A stretch of DNA of 7,875 nt. It comes from JAKAXG01 sp035702985. GTDB lineage: Bacteria; Actinomycetota; Acidimicrobiia; Acidimicrobiales; Palsa-688. The notes below the pieces were generated by a model that worked only from the letters and a program-made list of their open reading frames with translations, ran no database searches and was not told the origin of the DNA. The DNA is taken from contig DASSZD010000150.1 in the NCBI GenBank assembly GCA_035702985.1, forward strand, positions 1 through 7,875, in the 5' to 3' direction. The position numbers and the translations under genes were made by a program. Positions 7,601 through 7,875 of the stretch are shown here, in pieces. Each line of letters begins with the position of its first letter. The first letter of the stretch is position 1.

Positions 7601-7875
7601 CCGTCCCGCCCACCCGGTCCCACACCAGCCGGGGGCGCAGATCGGCGTACTCGTCGCTCGGGTACCGGCCGGCCAGCATGTCCAGCACGCCGTGGAACGC
7701 CTCGTCGGGCAGGTCGGCGTACGGGTAGGCCCGCCGCACCAGGGCGGCCAGCCGCCCCACCGGGACCGGCCCCTCGGCGGCGGCCACGGTGGCCACTACC
7801 TGCTGGGCCAGCACGTCGAGGGGGTTGCGGGGGACCCGGGTCTCCTCCACCAGACCGGCCTGCATCCGCTCGGCC
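4626..7875 (-). CDS. lhr: Lhr-type ATP-dependent DNA helicase, C-terminal part (5' end outside the window)
   Basis: Lhr is a large superfamily 2 helicase that tracks 3' to 5' on single-stranded DNA in DNA repair. The window holds its last 1,082 residues and stop; the frame runs off the right edge, so both RecA-like helicase domains (motifs I-VI) are missing from view. Full-length relatives are about 1,500 residues. Counting from the first Met in view (7863-7865): the RNPLDVLAQQ motif after RecA2 and a winged helix (13-90); a beta-barrel region with TTWRIQEI (144-151) and MPFWHGD (168-174); the DEAD-associated domain (about 228-420); then the full Lhr C-terminal domain, with VLRILRQRSLAALRKEIEP (636-654), GRYEPRLLDELLVGGEVMW (712-730), a Gly/Pro/Arg-rich linker (830-868) and LAATDPANPFG (974-984). 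In relatives this C-terminal half oligomerises and resembles HTH_42 DNA glycosylases. The Met at 7865 is internal, not the start. Likely first gene of an operon with the MFS and GNAT genes. Confidence 0.95.
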   Translation of the reverse strand, partial: AERMQAGLVEETRVPRNPLDVLAQQVVATVAAAEGPVPVGRLAALVRRAYPYADLPDEAFHGVLDMLAGRYPSDEYADLRPRLVWDRVGGTVEARPGARMLAVTSGGTIPDRGLYGVFTPEGGRVGELDEEMVYESRVGETFLLGATTWRIQEITRDRVIVVPAPGVPGKMPFWHGDSVGRPFELGAAIGRFTRTAGERSNAELARECGLDDRAVRNLRAYIDEEREATGGLVPTDRQIVVERFRDELGDWRVAVLSPFGARVHAPWALAIETRLRQEGGIECQALWSDDGIIVRLPEAEDAPPLESILVDPGSAEELVVAALGGAALFAARFRENAARALLLPRRRPGSRTPLWQLRQRAADLLQVASRHGSFPVLLETYRECLQDVFDLPALTGLLADIQARRVRVAEVELADPSPFASGLVFAYVAQFMYEGDAPLAERRAQALTLDRRMLSDLLGTDELRDLLDAGVMEDLEAELQALQPGRQASSVEGVADLLRRVGDLTTDELAARCSPPSLAVEAAAALGAARRVVTLRVGGEDRLVLAEDAARYRDGLGAVIPPGLPEALLEEVPDALVQLVRRWARTHGPFVSKAPAARFGLGRPEVAAVLDRLAADGRVAKGAFRPGGQGRDEWCDADVLRILRQRSLAALRKEIEPTEAGALARFLPAWHGVAAAGAAAESGGLDRLIEVVGQLEGVALPASVLEVDILAPRVGRYEPRLLDELLVGGEVMWLGAGALGRDDGRVILARRDHAGLLLPRLGMDGGPAPDLDGDTHRHIRDTLAARGACFFRELGRAGCSDHELLEALWDLVWAGEVTCDGFASLRATVGPLSRSGGRRPGSRSPGGLPGRSLRPRPGSIRVAAPPRGQGRWSLVSRELGAPPGDGRAAAEAAVAVASALLERHGVLTRDAVRSEAVPGGFAGVYPVLKTLEESGRIRRGYFLAGMGGAQFAVPGAVDRLRAEARPREGGPPVVRILAATDPANPFGAALGWPVKGPTRVAGAFVVTVDGVASLYLERGGKGLVGLRPPDGSWEAPAVDALAAMVAAGRWRRLVLQRYPDEVAGPLEAAGFIPSPKGLVRYA

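Overview
The window reads as ordinary core chromosome from a high-GC, actinobacterial-type organism. The evidence is very high GC, strong G/C preference at third codon positions, GTG starts on four of the five complete recognisable genes, and an actinobacterial-looking citrate synthase and Lhr helicase. An uncultured lineage such as Acidimicrobiia is possible, but this is an impression that the sequence alone does not prove.

Layout, left to right. (1) Bases 1-110 are non-coding and hold a GC-rich hairpin just past the end of citrate synthase. (2) gltA, citrate synthase, lies on the minus strand at 111-1379. (3) A 125-base divergent intergenic region separates it from a plus-strand AroQ-type chorismate mutase at 1505-1813. 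(4) A minus-strand short-chain dehydrogenase/reductase at 1847-2587 converges on the mutase with a 33-base gap. (5) The interval 2588-2831 is not empty. A plus-strand frame ending at 2844 has an actinobacterial codon-position GC signature and may be a small uncharacterised gene. (6) Three minus-strand genes follow each other closely in transcription order: lhr (C-terminal 1,082 residues in view, running off the right edge), an MFS exporter of the EntS-like type, and a GNAT acetyltransferase. The gaps are about 45 and 15 bases, so they probably form one transcription unit.

The genes do not form one pathway. Citrate synthase (TCA cycle entry), chorismate mutase (Phe/Tyr branch) and Lhr (DNA repair helicase) are unrelated housekeeping functions, and the SDR, MFS and GNAT genes are of unknown specificity. 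I see no mobile element, CRISPR array, RNA gene, toxin-antitoxin pair or defence system, and no evidence of a new multi-gene system. The points most worth a second look are the small cryptic ORF at about 2629-2844, a near-identical 22/23-base element shared by two intergenic regions (18-39 and 2621-2643), the start-codon problem in the gltA/chorismate mutase divergent region, and lhr followed by a transporter and an acetyltransferase rather than by the nei-type glycosylase gene found in mycobacteria.
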